Positions 1 through 7,910 of a DNA stretch of 64,000 nt are shown here, one piece after another. The number at the start of each line of letters is the position of its first letter. The first letter of the stretch is position 1. Made by a program: the position numbers and the translations under genes. Source of the stretch: Flavobacterium psychroterrae. Lineage in GTDB: Bacteria; Bacteroidota; Bacteroidia; Flavobacteriales; Flavobacteriaceae. The notes below the pieces were generated by a model, which saw nothing but the letters and a program-made list of their open reading frames with translations, made no database searches and was not told the origin of the DNA. The stretch is from assembly GCF_018380615.1 (NCBI RefSeq), contig NZ_JAGYVZ010000016.1, positions 88,014 through 152,013 of the forward strand, given 5' to 3'.

Positions 1-312
1 GTAAAATGCCAGTTTTCCTTCGCTTTTAAGAGAGGAGAATGTTTGCCAATTGCCAATTGCAGGTTTTGTTTTTGAAACTCCCATTGATTCTAAATTCAAA
101 TAAAAATCTTCTGCAATAGCTCTTTCTAAAAGTGGTTCTGCATAAACTGATCCTGAAAAATGATGGTGTAAATCGCCGCCTTTTGGCATTTGTTGAAAGA
201 AAGCTGTTAAGAGAGCTTCGTTATTTCTAATTTTTTCTAAATAGTTTTCAGCTGTTTGAGAAAAGCCAATTTGTGCTATGAAAAAACAGAAAAGTGTAAT
301 TATCCTCGTCAT
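1..312 (-). CDS. Adenosine deaminase-like secreted metal-dependent hydrolase, N-terminal part
   Basis: The gene runs off the left edge; only the first 104 codons are present. Reading from ATG at 312, the protein starts with a hydrophobic signal peptide (MTRIITLFCFFIAQIGFSQ), then reaches QMPKGGDLHHHFSGSVYAE at about residues 41-59. The HxH pair (H49, H51) inside DLHHHFSGS is the first metal-binding motif of the adenosine deaminase (ADA/ADGF) family, which deaminates adenosine to inosine. The signal peptide suggests an exported purine-salvage enzyme. The C-terminal catalytic residues lie outside the window, so substrate and integrity cannot be judged. Confidence 0.75.
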   Translation of the reverse strand, partial: MTRIITLFCFFIAQIGFSQTAENYLEKIRNNEALLTAFFQQMPKGGDLHHHFSGSVYAEPLLERAIAEDFYLNLESMGVSKTKPAIGNWQTFSSLKSEGKLAFY

Positions 313-382
313 ACTCTAAGTTTAAATTACATGCAAATATATGAGTTTTTGAGGAGATTTTAAAATTTTTGTTTTTAGGCAC

Positions 383-527
383 AAAGGTTCAAAGGAGCAA
401 AGGGACAAAGTTTAAGAGAAGCACGTATTATAAAAAGCAAGAAAGACGCACATTTAGTACGTCTCAGTTTTATAAAGGCATTAAGAGAAACCTTAAAACC
501 TTTGTCTCTTTGCAACTTTGAACCTTA
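383..527. repeat. Imperfect palindromic repeat with 28-base arms
   Basis: The arm at 383-410 (AAAGGTTCAAAGGAGCAAAG and onward) is an imperfect reverse complement of 500-527. A smaller hairpin around GACG/CGTC sits in the loop near 450-466. The right arm covers the stop codon of the acetyltransferase gene at 525-527. It fills the spacer between two minus-strand genes and may act as a terminator or be a dispersed palindromic element. Confidence 0.65.
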
Positions 528-809
528 AGAAAAAAGTACATCACGTATTTCCTCTGTTTTATCAAAAACGCTTTTTGCGAAAGGGCAAAGCGGAATTATT
601 TGTAAATTATTATTTCTCGCATAATCAACTGTAGCCATTAAAAGTTTTTTACCAACGCCTTGTCCGCTGAAATCTTCGCTAACTTCAGTATGATCGATGA
701 TGAATTTAGAATCTCCTGCCCAGGTATACGTCATTTTTCCGGCTTCTTTTCCATTTTCTATAGCTTCAAATTGTCCTCTTTTTATATCGTTTATTTGTTG
801 AATTTCCAT
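525..809 (-). CDS. GNAT-fold N-acetyltransferase, short COG2388/YjdJ type
   Basis: A 94-residue protein with the compact layout of the YjdJ-like acetyltransferases. GQGVGKKLL at about residues 50-58 is the acetyl-CoA pyrophosphate-binding loop, and the family-typical PLCPFAKSVFDK lies near residues 73-84. The substrate of this subfamily is unknown. It is the third gene of a tight minus-strand cluster (pirin, OsmC, GNAT) with 2-6 bp gaps, so it is probably co-transcribed with stress-related proteins. The length is complete for the family, and the stop codon lies in one arm of a palindromic repeat. Confidence 0.85.
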   Translation of the reverse strand: MEIQQINDIKRGQFEAIENGKEAGKMTYTWAGDSKFIIDHTEVSEDFSGQGVGKKLLMATVDYARNNNLQIIPLCPFAKSVFDKTEEIRDVLFS

Positions 810-815
810 GATAAA

Positions 816-1211
816 TTATATTAATGTGGTTTTAATTTCGATTGAATGTGTTAGGACTTTATGAATTGGACAACTATTGGCAATTGTTTCTAAGCGTTGC
901 CTTTGAGTTTCGTCAACTTCACCAATTACTTCTATTTTTCTTGTAAATAAGGATACGTTTCGATCAGAATCTCTTTCGAAATCAATTTTGACATTGATTT
1001 CTGATACGTCCCATTCTTTACGATTGATGTACATTCGCAAAGTAATTACGGTGCATGAAGCAAGTGATGCGGCCAAAAGTTCGGTTGGATTAAGACCTAA
1101 ATTTTTACCGCCCATTTCCTGAGGTTCATCAGAAATTAAAATATTTTCGCTGGCAGATGTTACTTCTGTTCGATACAAGCGTGTATCAATTTTTGCTGAT
1201 ATAGTATCCAT
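816..1211 (-). CDS. OsmC family peroxiredoxin-like protein
   Basis: This 131-residue protein carries the OsmC/Ohr signature: a first cysteine in AASLASCTVITLRM (C53) on the central helix and a second in ANSCPIHKVL (C114). In the family this cysteine pair reduces organic hydroperoxides using dithiol donors. The length is typical of the YhfA-like OsmC branch. It lies 2 bp downstream of the pirin gene and 6 bp upstream of the GNAT gene, implying one transcript. It is cytoplasmic, with no signal peptide. The exact substrate cannot be told from sequence. Confidence 0.9.
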   Translation of the reverse strand: MDTISAKIDTRLYRTEVTSASENILISDEPQEMGGKNLGLNPTELLAASLASCTVITLRMYINRKEWDVSEINVKIDFERDSDRNVSLFTRKIEVIGEVDETQRQRLETIANSCPIHKVLTHSIEIKTTLI

Positions 1212-1213
1212 AT

Positions 1214-2095
1214 TTATTTGATTCTTGGTTGAGGTAAAGGCACAAATTCTGTTTCGCCCGGAACTTTCGGGAAAGTTTGTTCTGTCCAGTCTTTTTTTGC
1301 TTTTTCGATTAGTTCTTTATCCGAAGAAACAAAATTCCAAAAGATATAATGTTCTTCCGGAAACGGCGTTCCTCCAAAGATGTAAACCGTTGTGTTTTCG
1401 GCTAATTCAAACTCACATAGAGTGCTGTCGTTTGTAATTAAAATTTGTTTAGGATCATAAATATGTTCGCCGCTTTTTATGCTTCCTTCTAAAATATATA
1501 ATCCACTTCCGCCGAATAAATGATGTCCGATATTTACTTTTTTAGCCTGGGTACTTTTTATTTCAATAAAATATAACGGACTATAAACGGGAACGGGAGA
1601 TTTTTTTCCAAATGCTTCTCCGGCAATCAATTTATAAGATATCCCGTCTTCTTCCCAACTCGGAATATCATTTGCTTCGACATGTGCAAAATTTGGATCC
1701 ATTTGTTCCAGTTCTTTCGGCAATGCCACCCAAATCTGCAATCCGTGAAGCATTTTATCAGAATGTCTTAAATATTCCGGCGTTCTTTCAGAATGTACGA
1801 TTCCTTTTCCGGAAGTCATCCAGTTTACGGCGCCTGGTTTTATCTCTAATTCGGTTCCTAAACTATCACGGTGCATTATGCTTCCTTCAAATAAAAACGT
1901 CAAAGTCGAAAGTCCGATATGCGGATGAGGAGGAACGTCCATATTTTCATGATCGCTTAAATGTGCAGGTCCCATATGATCGATAAATACAAATGGTCCA
2001 ACGGCTCTTTTTTCACGGAAAGGCAATAACCTGCCTACCATGAAATTGCCAATATTGGCAGCGCGTTCTTCGATAATTAAACTAATATTTGACAT
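1214..2095 (-). CDS. Pirin family protein (bicupin)
   Basis: This protein has the pirin N-terminal cupin with the metal-binding signature GPFVFIDHMGPAHL and PHPHIGLSTLTFLFEGSIMH, followed by HSERTP and a C-terminal pirin cupin containing FGGTPFPEEHYIFWNFV. Pirins bind iron; some have quercetin dioxygenase activity or a redox-sensing role. The frame stays open to ATG 2119, but I chose ATG 2095 (MSNISLII) because the alignable sequence begins there and the eight extra residues look random. It is the first gene of the pirin-OsmC-GNAT cluster, which suggests a stress or quinone response. Confidence 0.9.
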   Translation of the reverse strand: MSNISLIIEERAANIGNFMVGRLLPFREKRAVGPFVFIDHMGPAHLSDHENMDVPPHPHIGLSTLTFLFEGSIMHRDSLGTELEIKPGAVNWMTSGKGIVHSERTPEYLRHSDKMLHGLQIWVALPKELEQMDPNFAHVEANDIPSWEEDGISYKLIAGEAFGKKSPVPVYSPLYFIEIKSTQAKKVNIGHHLFGGSGLYILEGSIKSGEHIYDPKQILITNDSTLCEFELAENTTVYIFGGTPFPEEHYIFWNFVSSDKELIEKAKKDWTEQTFPKVPGETEFVPLPQPRIK

Positions 2096-2240
2096 GGTAT
2101 TTGTTTTAGTTGAAAGCAAAATTACAGTTGTGATAGCAATCTGTAACTTAATTTAGATTAAGAAAATTTGTTTTGGTATTATTTATAAAAGTAAGAAATA
2201 GAATAATAGAGATTCTGTTAGAATTAAAAATATAACACGA

Positions 2241-2274
2241 ATTTCACTAATTAACCCAAATTAATTAGTGAAAT
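2241..2274. repeat. Perfect 14-bp palindrome in the spacer upstream of pirin
   Basis: ATTTCACTAATTAA (2241-2254) and its exact reverse complement (2261-2274) flank a 6-base loop. ACACGAATTTC just to the left resembles the outer arm of the element at 56406-56504, so it looks like a shortened copy of the same repeat family. It lies between two minus-strand genes and could act as a terminator hairpin, although a T-run is absent. Confidence 0.7.
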
Positions 2275-2299
2275 ACTCTAAATCCTGAAGAATTTTTTA

Positions 2300-3055
2300 T
2301 TAACAGCAATCCCAATTAAAGTAGGCTTTCTCAAAATTTCGATTAATTAGATCGTCTTTATTGATGAAAAAATTGGCAACACCGCTATCGCCAAACATTA
2401 TTTCTTCATCGGTATCAATTTGAAGTAATAAAACATCATTTTTTGATTTGTCGTCATACTCTCTGGGATCTCCTTGAGTAAAGTATGCGTAACCTCCAAT
2501 TTTATGTCCTTCGTTATCGACTAATTTTTCAATTTCTTTTTTTTGTGATTCATTTAATTTTTCTTCAAATTCCCAATAATCCAATCCATTGAAATTAAAA
2601 TCGAAGCGAAAATCCTGAACACCTCCATATTCTTCTTCTTTTGAAAAAGATAAGCTGTGTTCGCAATTTACAGGAGAATCTGAATATAAATCTTCTGTTA
2701 GGAATTCGAAATCAGTTTGATGATTTTTTATTTCTTCATGAAAAATTACTTTATAATCGTCCATATCGTACCATTCATCTCCTGATATAAAAAATTGTAA
2801 TATTCCTTTCTCAGGGTAATTTTCAAGTTGTGGAATTTCTGAAAAATTAAGTTGTGCCAATAAAATCATTGGCTTTCCTGCCTTATCTCTAGGATATTCT
2901 GTATCAATTGGCAAATATGGTTTTCCTAAAAATTTACTTTGGATAAAAGGTAAAACAGTTTCTTTTTCTATTGGTTTTGCATTTATTTGAATATAATCTA
3001 ATTTGTATTTTACTAAATCATTTTCAAATTCTTTTAAATAGTCTGGAAATATCAT
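2300..3055 (-). CDS. YwqG-like (DUF1963) protein
   Basis: A 251-residue cytoplasmic protein resembling the YwqG/DUF1963 family. The hallmark segments are FLGKPYLP, ILLAQLNFSEIP, GILQFFIS and, toward the C-terminus, GGYAYFTQGDPR and LLLQIDTD followed by MFGDSG. The biochemical role of the family is unknown; members are often found as lone accessory genes. It ends in YFNWDCC. It lies 32 bp downstream of the AlkC-like gene on the same strand, so the two may share a transcript, but the sequence shows no functional link. Confidence 0.8.
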   Translation of the reverse strand: MIFPDYLKEFENDLVKYKLDYIQINAKPIEKETVLPFIQSKFLGKPYLPIDTEYPRDKAGKPMILLAQLNFSEIPQLENYPEKGILQFFISGDEWYDMDDYKVIFHEEIKNHQTDFEFLTEDLYSDSPVNCEHSLSFSKEEEYGGVQDFRFDFNFNGLDYWEFEEKLNESQKKEIEKLVDNEGHKIGGYAYFTQGDPREYDDKSKNDVLLLQIDTDEEIMFGDSGVANFFINKDDLINRNFEKAYFNWDCC

Positions 3056-3087
3056 CTTATGTTTTTTAGTTATATGTTTAATTCTTT

Positions 3088-4230
3088 TTAATCAGTCAAT
3101 TCAAAATCCAAAACCTCACTTTCAGTTCCATTAATAATAATGGATAATTGATGGATTCCGGTATGAAAAACTCTAGTCGTAATGATTTTAAAAGATTGAT
3201 TTCTATCGACTTTAATTAATTGGTTTGGCTGATAGATTTTCTCACTGATTTTAAAGACTTTTTTAGCTAAATGTCCTTTTGATTTCTTGTAATGGACGGC
3301 ATATTCTAAACGAATCGTTTTAGCATCGTCATTCGTATTGTTCAGATGAAATTGAAACTGCAAATGATCGCCAATTTTCACGATTGGTGTTTTAATTTCG
3401 AAATTAGAAAGTTCAATATTAGTACTTTCTAAACCATAATGACGCAGAATTTCAGGATGTCCTTGTTTTAACAGAGTTCGACAGCCGTGTTTGATGATTC
3501 CGTCAGTTTCTTTATTGATTCCAAACCATTTTCCGGCAATTTCTAATACAATTTGCGGATTATCTTTGGCAATATCATTCAGGTTGTTGGCAACGCTTCT
3601 ACGAACATATTCTGAAGTATCATTTTTAAGATTTTCTAAAATGGGAAGGATAGAAGAAGGATCTTTTTTCAGGAACGGAATCGCCATTGCCCACGGTAAT
3701 CTTGGTCGGCTTCCTTCACTGGATAATCTGCGTACGTGATGATTTTCATGCAGCGACCATTTTGTCATTTCTTCGATCATTTTTTCCTTATATTTTATAA
3801 TGAAAGGTCGAACAGCAAATTCACAGCTTATAAATTGTGTGATTGAAACAAAGGCTTTCGCCGAAGTTTTAAAGTCATCAATACCATAGATTTCAATATA
3901 ATCGGCAAAGAAAATGAATGCGAGATTGCCTTCTGTAAATTTGTTTTTCTTTAGATTCTCAATGATTTTGTCAATTAAGGAAACGGCTTCAGGGAAATTC
4001 TCAGGCATAAATTGATGCAAAACAACGGTAGTATGTTTCATGCGATCCTTCCATTCTTTTTGGGCAAAATTGCCTTCGTAAATGGCATCAATAAATTTTT
4101 GTTTATCGAAATTTGGATCAACTTCGGCGAAAGCCTGACCAAAATTTTCGTAAAAAGCAACTGAATAAATGTCTTTAATTAATCCCATGGTTTTGTTTGA
4201 ATGAACCTCAAAGATATTTAATGTTTTCAA
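3088..4230 (-). CDS. AlkC-like DNA alkylation repair protein (HEAT repeats plus Ig-like C-terminal domain)
   Basis: The 380-residue protein begins MKTLNIFEVHSNKTMGLIKD and continues with helical HEAT-like repeats to about residue 265, including HHVRRLSSEGSRPRLPWA and SEYVRRSVANNLNDIAKD, which are typical of the AlkC/COG4335 alkylpurine DNA glycosylases. The last ~100 residues (from IKTPIVKIGDHLQFQF) are beta-rich and fit the Ig-like domain known in a subset of AlkC enzymes. The family excises N3-methyladenine-type lesions without base flipping. No ada or alkA gene is nearby. Identification rests on motif recognition and domain layout. Confidence 0.8.
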   Translation of the reverse strand: MKTLNIFEVHSNKTMGLIKDIYSVAFYENFGQAFAEVDPNFDKQKFIDAIYEGNFAQKEWKDRMKHTTVVLHQFMPENFPEAVSLIDKIIENLKKNKFTEGNLAFIFFADYIEIYGIDDFKTSAKAFVSITQFISCEFAVRPFIIKYKEKMIEEMTKWSLHENHHVRRLSSEGSRPRLPWAMAIPFLKKDPSSILPILENLKNDTSEYVRRSVANNLNDIAKDNPQIVLEIAGKWFGINKETDGIIKHGCRTLLKQGHPEILRHYGLESTNIELSNFEIKTPIVKIGDHLQFQFHLNNTNDDAKTIRLEYAVHYKKSKGHLAKKVFKISEKIYQPNQLIKVDRNQSFKIITTRVFHTGIHQLSIIINGTESEVLDFELTD

Positions 4231-4266
4231 TTAAAATTATAGATTCTATGTGAAAAATTTTAAACA

Positions 4267-4406
4267 CATAGAAACGTAGATAATAAAATTACAGACAAAA
4301 GATATTTTTAAATATCTAGATTTTTACACATAGATAAATGCATTTAACTGTGTGTATCAATACTAAGTGAAACATCTTTTTTAAGTATTTGATCTATGTT
4401 TCTATG
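4267..4406. repeat. Nested palindromic element in the AlkC-nadC spacer
   Basis: The spacer between divergent genes (4231-4535) has no convincing ORF. Outer arms at 4267-4281 (CATAGAAACGTAGAT) and 4392-4406 match at 14 of 15 positions when reverse-complemented. Inside lies an almost loopless palindrome at 4325-4356, centred on AAATGCATTT (14 of 16 pairs). It probably belongs to a dispersed non-coding repeat. The nadC promoter must lie at its right side; a weak -7-like TACTTTAG is visible near 4508. Confidence 0.6.
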
Positions 4407-4535
4407 GGGTTAAAAAATAAACGTTTTCCTTATAATTTACATTAGTGTTTTTACACCTAAGAAATTTTTCAAAGACAGTACACTTTCAAATCCCCAAAAT
4501 ATATCCTACTTTAGCATTTCATAAACTTTAAGAAA

Positions 4536-5393
4536 ATGATTAGCGAAGTACAATTTCAAACCGAATTACAACTATTGATTAGCAACGCAATTCGCGAAGA
4601 TGTAGGCACAGGCGATTATAGTTCATTGGCGTGTATTCCGGAAACGGCACACGGACAAGCTAAATTATTGGTGAAAGATCAGGGGATTATTGCGGGTGTT
4701 GCACTTGCAAAAATGATTTTTGAGTATGTAGATCCAAAATTAAAAATCAAGACGTATATAGAAGATGGAACGCATGTAGAATATGGTGATGTCGTTTTAG
4801 AAGTTTCAGGAAGTTCCCAATCTATTTTAAAGTCAGAGAGAGTGGTTTTGAATACCATGCAAAGAATGTCTGCAATTGCTACAAAAACAGATCAATACGT
4901 TCAGCTTTTAGAAGGAACCGGCGCTAAAATTTTAGACACTCGTAAAACAACTCCCAATTTTAGAGCGGCTGAAAAGTGGGCTGTAAAAATTGGCGGAGGT
5001 GAAAATCATCGTTTTGCATTGTATGATATGGTCATGTTAAAAGACAATCATATTGATTTTGCGGGCGGAATTACACTTGCGATCAAGAAAACGAAAGAGT
5101 ATTTAAAAACGAATAATTTAGATTTAAAAATTATAGTTGAAGCCAGGAATCTGGATGAAATCCGTGAGATTTTGTTAAGTGACGGAGTGCACAGAATCCT
5201 GATCGATAACTTTAATTATGAAGATACTAAAACTGCGGTTGAGTTAATTGGTTCAAAATGCCAAACAGAATCGTCTGGAAATATTAACGAAAAAACGATT
5301 CGTGAATATGGTTTATGTGGTGTAAATTATATTTCTTCCGGAGCTTTGACACATTCTGTTTATAACATGGATTTGAGTTTGAAAGCGTTCTAG
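4536..5393 (+). CDS. nadC: Nicotinate-nucleotide pyrophosphorylase (quinolinate phosphoribosyltransferase)
   Basis: A complete 285-residue type II phosphoribosyltransferase that converts quinolinate and PRPP to nicotinate mononucleotide, CO2 and pyrophosphate in de novo NAD synthesis. The core active-site sequence is LDTRKTTPNFRAAEKWAV followed by GGGENHRFALYDMVMLKDNH, which supplies the family's Arg, Lys and His substrate ligands. The C-terminal barrel strands (IIVEARNLDEI, ILIDNF, SSGN, YISSGALTHS) are all present. It starts the plus-strand block; the yihY-like gene follows after 67 bp of AT-rich spacer. nadA and nadB are not in the window. Confidence 0.97.
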   Translation: MISEVQFQTELQLLISNAIREDVGTGDYSSLACIPETAHGQAKLLVKDQGIIAGVALAKMIFEYVDPKLKIKTYIEDGTHVEYGDVVLEVSGSSQSILKSERVVLNTMQRMSAIATKTDQYVQLLEGTGAKILDTRKTTPNFRAAEKWAVKIGGGENHRFALYDMVMLKDNHIDFAGGITLAIKKTKEYLKTNNLDLKIIVEARNLDEIREILLSDGVHRILIDNFNYEDTKTAVELIGSKCQTESSGNINEKTIREYGLCGVNYISSGALTHSVYNMDLSLKAF

Positions 5394-5460
5394 AAAGTTA
5401 TAAATTATAAGTTGTGAATTATGAGTTAAGGAATCTAAAATCTAAAATTAAAGAATAAAT

Positions 5461-6819
5461 ATGTCTCAAGAGATAGAAGATCGGATTGAAAAAGTTCCTA
5501 TAGTGCGTTCTCTTGCCCGATTATTAAAGAGAATAAAATTACCGTGGTTAGAAGGTTTTTCGTTATACGATTTGCTGGAATTGTACACTTTAGGAATTCT
5601 TGAAGGTGCTTTTTCGTATCATGCAAGTGCTGTTTCGTTCAGTTTTTTTATGGCTTTATTTCCTTTTGCACTGTTTATTTTAAACTTAATTCCGTTTATT
5701 CCTATAGATAATTTTCAGGCAGATTTCTTGTTGTTTGTGCAGCAAAGCGTTCCTCCAAATACTTATGATGCGATTAATAAAATCATTAGTGATATTTTAA
5801 ATAATAGTCACTCCGGTTTATTATCATCCGGATTTTTGCTTTCGATTTTTTTAATGGCAAATGGTATTAACGGAATCCTTAGCGGTTTTGAATCCTCTAA
5901 ACATGTATTTGATAAACGTGGTTTTTTTAGTCAATATTTAGTTGCATTAGCTATTTCGCTTGTTATGACCATTATATTGTTTGTCACGGTGGCAACAATT
6001 GTAGTTTTTGAGGTGTTTATCCAAAAAACAATTATTCAGGATGTTTTGAGTGATCGTATTCCGCTGATTATTTTGGGTCGATATTTGTTTGTTTTATTAA
6101 TGATTTTGATAACATGTTCAATATTATTACGTTATGGTACAAAACAATATAATAAAGTTCCTTTTATAAGCATTGGATCAGTTTTTACGATGATCTTAAT
6201 TGTTATATCTTCGTTCTTTTTTGGGATTTGGGTTATAAAATTCTCAAAATATAACGAACTTTATGGTTCAATTGGAACATTATTAATTCTAATGTTTTAT
6301 ATTTGGATAAACTGTATGATTCTGCTTTTAGGGTTCGAATTGAATGCTACTATCAGAAAATTAAAACAAAAAAAAAAAATAAATAGTATGAAAAATTTGA
6401 TATTAACAATTGGAGTTTTTTTCCTGACATTAGGTACAATTCATAGTCAAAGTGTTATTGGAAAATGGAAAACAATTGATGATGAAACGGGCGAAGCCAA
6501 ATCAGTTGTAGAGATTTACGAAAAATCAGGAAAATTATATGGTAAAGTAGTAGAGATACTTCGTGCAGACCATAAAAAAGATGCGTGTGTAAAATGTGAT
6601 GGTGCAGAAAAAAACAAACCAATTTTAGGTTTGGTAATCATTAACGGACTTAAAAAAGACGGTGATGAATATAGCGGAGGGACAATTTTAGACCCTACAA
6701 ATGGTAAAAAATACAAATGTTATATTGCGCTTGACTCTGCTGATAAATTAAAACTTCGCGGTTATGTTGGGATTTCTATCATGGGAAGAACTCAATATTG
6801 GACAAGAGTGAAGAACTAA
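5461..6819 (+). CDS. YihY/BrkB-family membrane protein fused in frame to a DUF2147 protein
   Basis: Residues 1 to about 305 form a YihY/BrkB (UPF0761) inner-membrane protein with six hydrophobic segments and family motifs (FSYHASAVSFSFFMALFPF, GSIGTLLILMFYIWINCMILLLGFELNA). From M310 (ATG 6388) a second protein starts with its own signal peptide, MKNLILTIGVFFLTLGTIHS, and a DUF2147 domain (GKWKTIDDETGEAKSVVEIY, CDGAEKNKPILGLVIINGL, GTILDPTNGKKYKCYI). These are normally separate genes. The joint lies at a run of 12 A (6368-6379); one A fewer would end YihY at a TAA directly after the run. So this is a true fusion, a slippage site making two products, or a homopolymer error. Confidence 0.85.
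   Translation: MSQEIEDRIEKVPIVRSLARLLKRIKLPWLEGFSLYDLLELYTLGILEGAFSYHASAVSFSFFMALFPFALFILNLIPFIPIDNFQADFLLFVQQSVPPNTYDAINKIISDILNNSHSGLLSSGFLLSIFLMANGINGILSGFESSKHVFDKRGFFSQYLVALAISLVMTIILFVTVATIVVFEVFIQKTIIQDVLSDRIPLIILGRYLFVLLMILITCSILLRYGTKQYNKVPFISIGSVFTMILIVISSFFFGIWVIKFSKYNELYGSIGTLLILMFYIWINCMILLLGFELNATIRKLKQKKKINSMKNLILTIGVFFLTLGTIHSQSVIGKWKTIDDETGEAKSVVEIYEKSGKLYGKVVEILRADHKKDACVKCDGAEKNKPILGLVIINGLKKDGDEYSGGTILDPTNGKKYKCYIALDSADKLKLRGYVGISIMGRTQYWTRVKN
6368..6379 (+). repeat. 12-A homopolymer at the YihY/DUF2147 junction
   Basis: Twelve consecutive A follow the C at 6367. As written, the frame reads through to ATG 6388 and on to 6819. Losing one A gives CAA AAA AAA AAA TAA and restores two separate genes. 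Runs of this length are prone to polymerase slippage and to sequencing error. Confidence 0.9.
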
Positions 6820-6835
6820 AATTTCATAAAATAAA

Positions 6836-7576
6836 ATGCGAAAATTAGCGTCATTAATTTTTTTCTTAGCCATACTATTCAATAGTTTTGCACAATCTAA
6901 GAATTCGCCATTACAAATAAGTCATCTTACGGGTGACTTTTATGTTTATAAAACGTTTCATGATTATAAAGGAACGTTAATTTCTGCCAATGCTTTGTAT
7001 CTTGTTACAAATAAAGGCGTTGTGTTGTTTGATGCGCCGTGGGACGAGACACAATTTCAGCCGTTATTAGATGCTATAAAAGCAAGGCATCATAAGGATG
7101 TTGTGATGCATTTTGCAACACATTCTCATGAAGACAGGGCTGGAGGTTTGGATTTTTACAGGCAAAAAGGAATCAAAACTTATACTATAAAGTTAACTGA
7201 TGAGATTCTTGAAAAAGAAAATAAAAAAAGAGCTGAATTTGTGATTCCAAATGATACTATATTTACTGTTGGTCAATATACTTTTGAGGTTTATTATCCT
7301 GGAAAAGGACATGCTCCGGACAATATTGTGGTTTGGTTTAATAAAGAGAAAGTGCTTTATGGAGGTTGTTTTGTAAAAAGTACAGAGGCAAAAGATCTTG
7401 GTTATTTAGGTGACTCTGACGTAAAGGAATGGGAGAAATCTATCAAAAAAGTACAGATGAAATTTAAAAATCCAAAATATATTATTACTGGTCATGATGA
7501 CTGGAAGGATCTGGGATCTTTAAATCATACTTTGAAATTAGTTCAGGAATATAATGCAGTATCAGATAAAAAGTAA
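6836..7576 (+). CDS. Subclass B1 metallo-beta-lactamase (BlaB/IND/JOHN-like)
   Basis: A 246-residue secreted zinc hydrolase with a signal peptide (MRKLASLIFFLAILFNSFAQ). All six B1 zinc ligands are present: H96, H98 and D100 in THSHEDRAGG, H159 in GKGHAPDN, C178 in GGCFVKS, and H220 in ITGHDDW. K181 three residues after the cysteine matches the B1 lysine that binds the beta-lactam carboxylate. B1 enzymes of flavobacteria hydrolyse penicillins, cephalosporins and carbapenems in the periplasm. It starts 16 bp after the DUF2147 stop codon. There is no integron or IS beside it, so it is most likely an intrinsic chromosomal gene. Confidence 0.93.
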   Translation: MRKLASLIFFLAILFNSFAQSKNSPLQISHLTGDFYVYKTFHDYKGTLISANALYLVTNKGVVLFDAPWDETQFQPLLDAIKARHHKDVVMHFATHSHEDRAGGLDFYRQKGIKTYTIKLTDEILEKENKKRAEFVIPNDTIFTVGQYTFEVYYPGKGHAPDNIVVWFNKEKVLYGGCFVKSTEAKDLGYLGDSDVKEWEKSIKKVQMKFKNPKYIITGHDDWKDLGSLNHTLKLVQEYNAVSDKK

Positions 7577-7584
7577 TTTTTGCT

Positions 7585-7592
7585 TATATTTG
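7585..7592 (+). promoter_or_regulatory. -7 element (TATATTTG) for the MntA-HepT pair
   Basis: TATATTTG matches the Bacteroidota -7 consensus TAnnTTTG and lies 18 bp before the MntA ATG and just after the metallo-beta-lactamase stop. No clear TTG at -33 was found, so this is a partial match. Confidence 0.45.
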
Positions 7593-7610
7593 AAATTAAA
7601 TTACAAGTTA

Positions 7611-7910
7611 ATGAATTTTTTAGAACATCATTTATCGGAGATCTCTAAGCTTTGCAAAAGTCACAAGGTAAAGGCTTTGTATGCTTTTGGTTCAGTACTC
7701 ACAGAAAATTTTAGTGATAAAAGTGATGTTGACTTGGTTGTTGATTTTCAGTCATTTGATGTTTTGGATTACGCTGATAATTATTTTGATCTTAAATTTT
7801 TATTAGAAGATATTTTAAAACGTCCAGTTGATTTATTGGAAGAAAAAGCAATTAAGAATCCTTATTTCAAACAAAATCTTGATAAAGAAAGAAAATTAAT
7901 TTATGGATAA
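7611..7910 (+). CDS. mntA: MntA-type minimal nucleotidyltransferase antitoxin
   Basis: A 99-residue MNT-fold nucleotidyltransferase. AFGSVLTENFSDKSDVDLVVDF contains the GSx10DxD signature (G27, S28, D39, D41) that binds metal and ATP. In MntA-HepT systems this enzyme AMPylates a tyrosine in HepT and so neutralises the toxin. I used ATG 7611 (MNFLEHH) rather than the open frame from 7554, because the latter overlaps the preceding gene and includes the promoter-like element. Its last 8 bases overlap the start of the HEPN gene, as expected for a translationally coupled toxin-antitoxin pair. Confidence 0.9.
   Translation: MNFLEHHLSEISKLCKSHKVKALYAFGSVLTENFSDKSDVDLVVDFQSFDVLDYADNYFDLKFLLEDILKRPVDLLEEKAIKNPYFKQNLDKERKLIYG

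Noticed and set aside
1225..1986. Plus-strand frames opposite the pirin gene
   Set aside because: They lie wholly antisense to a clear pirin coding sequence and show no family features.
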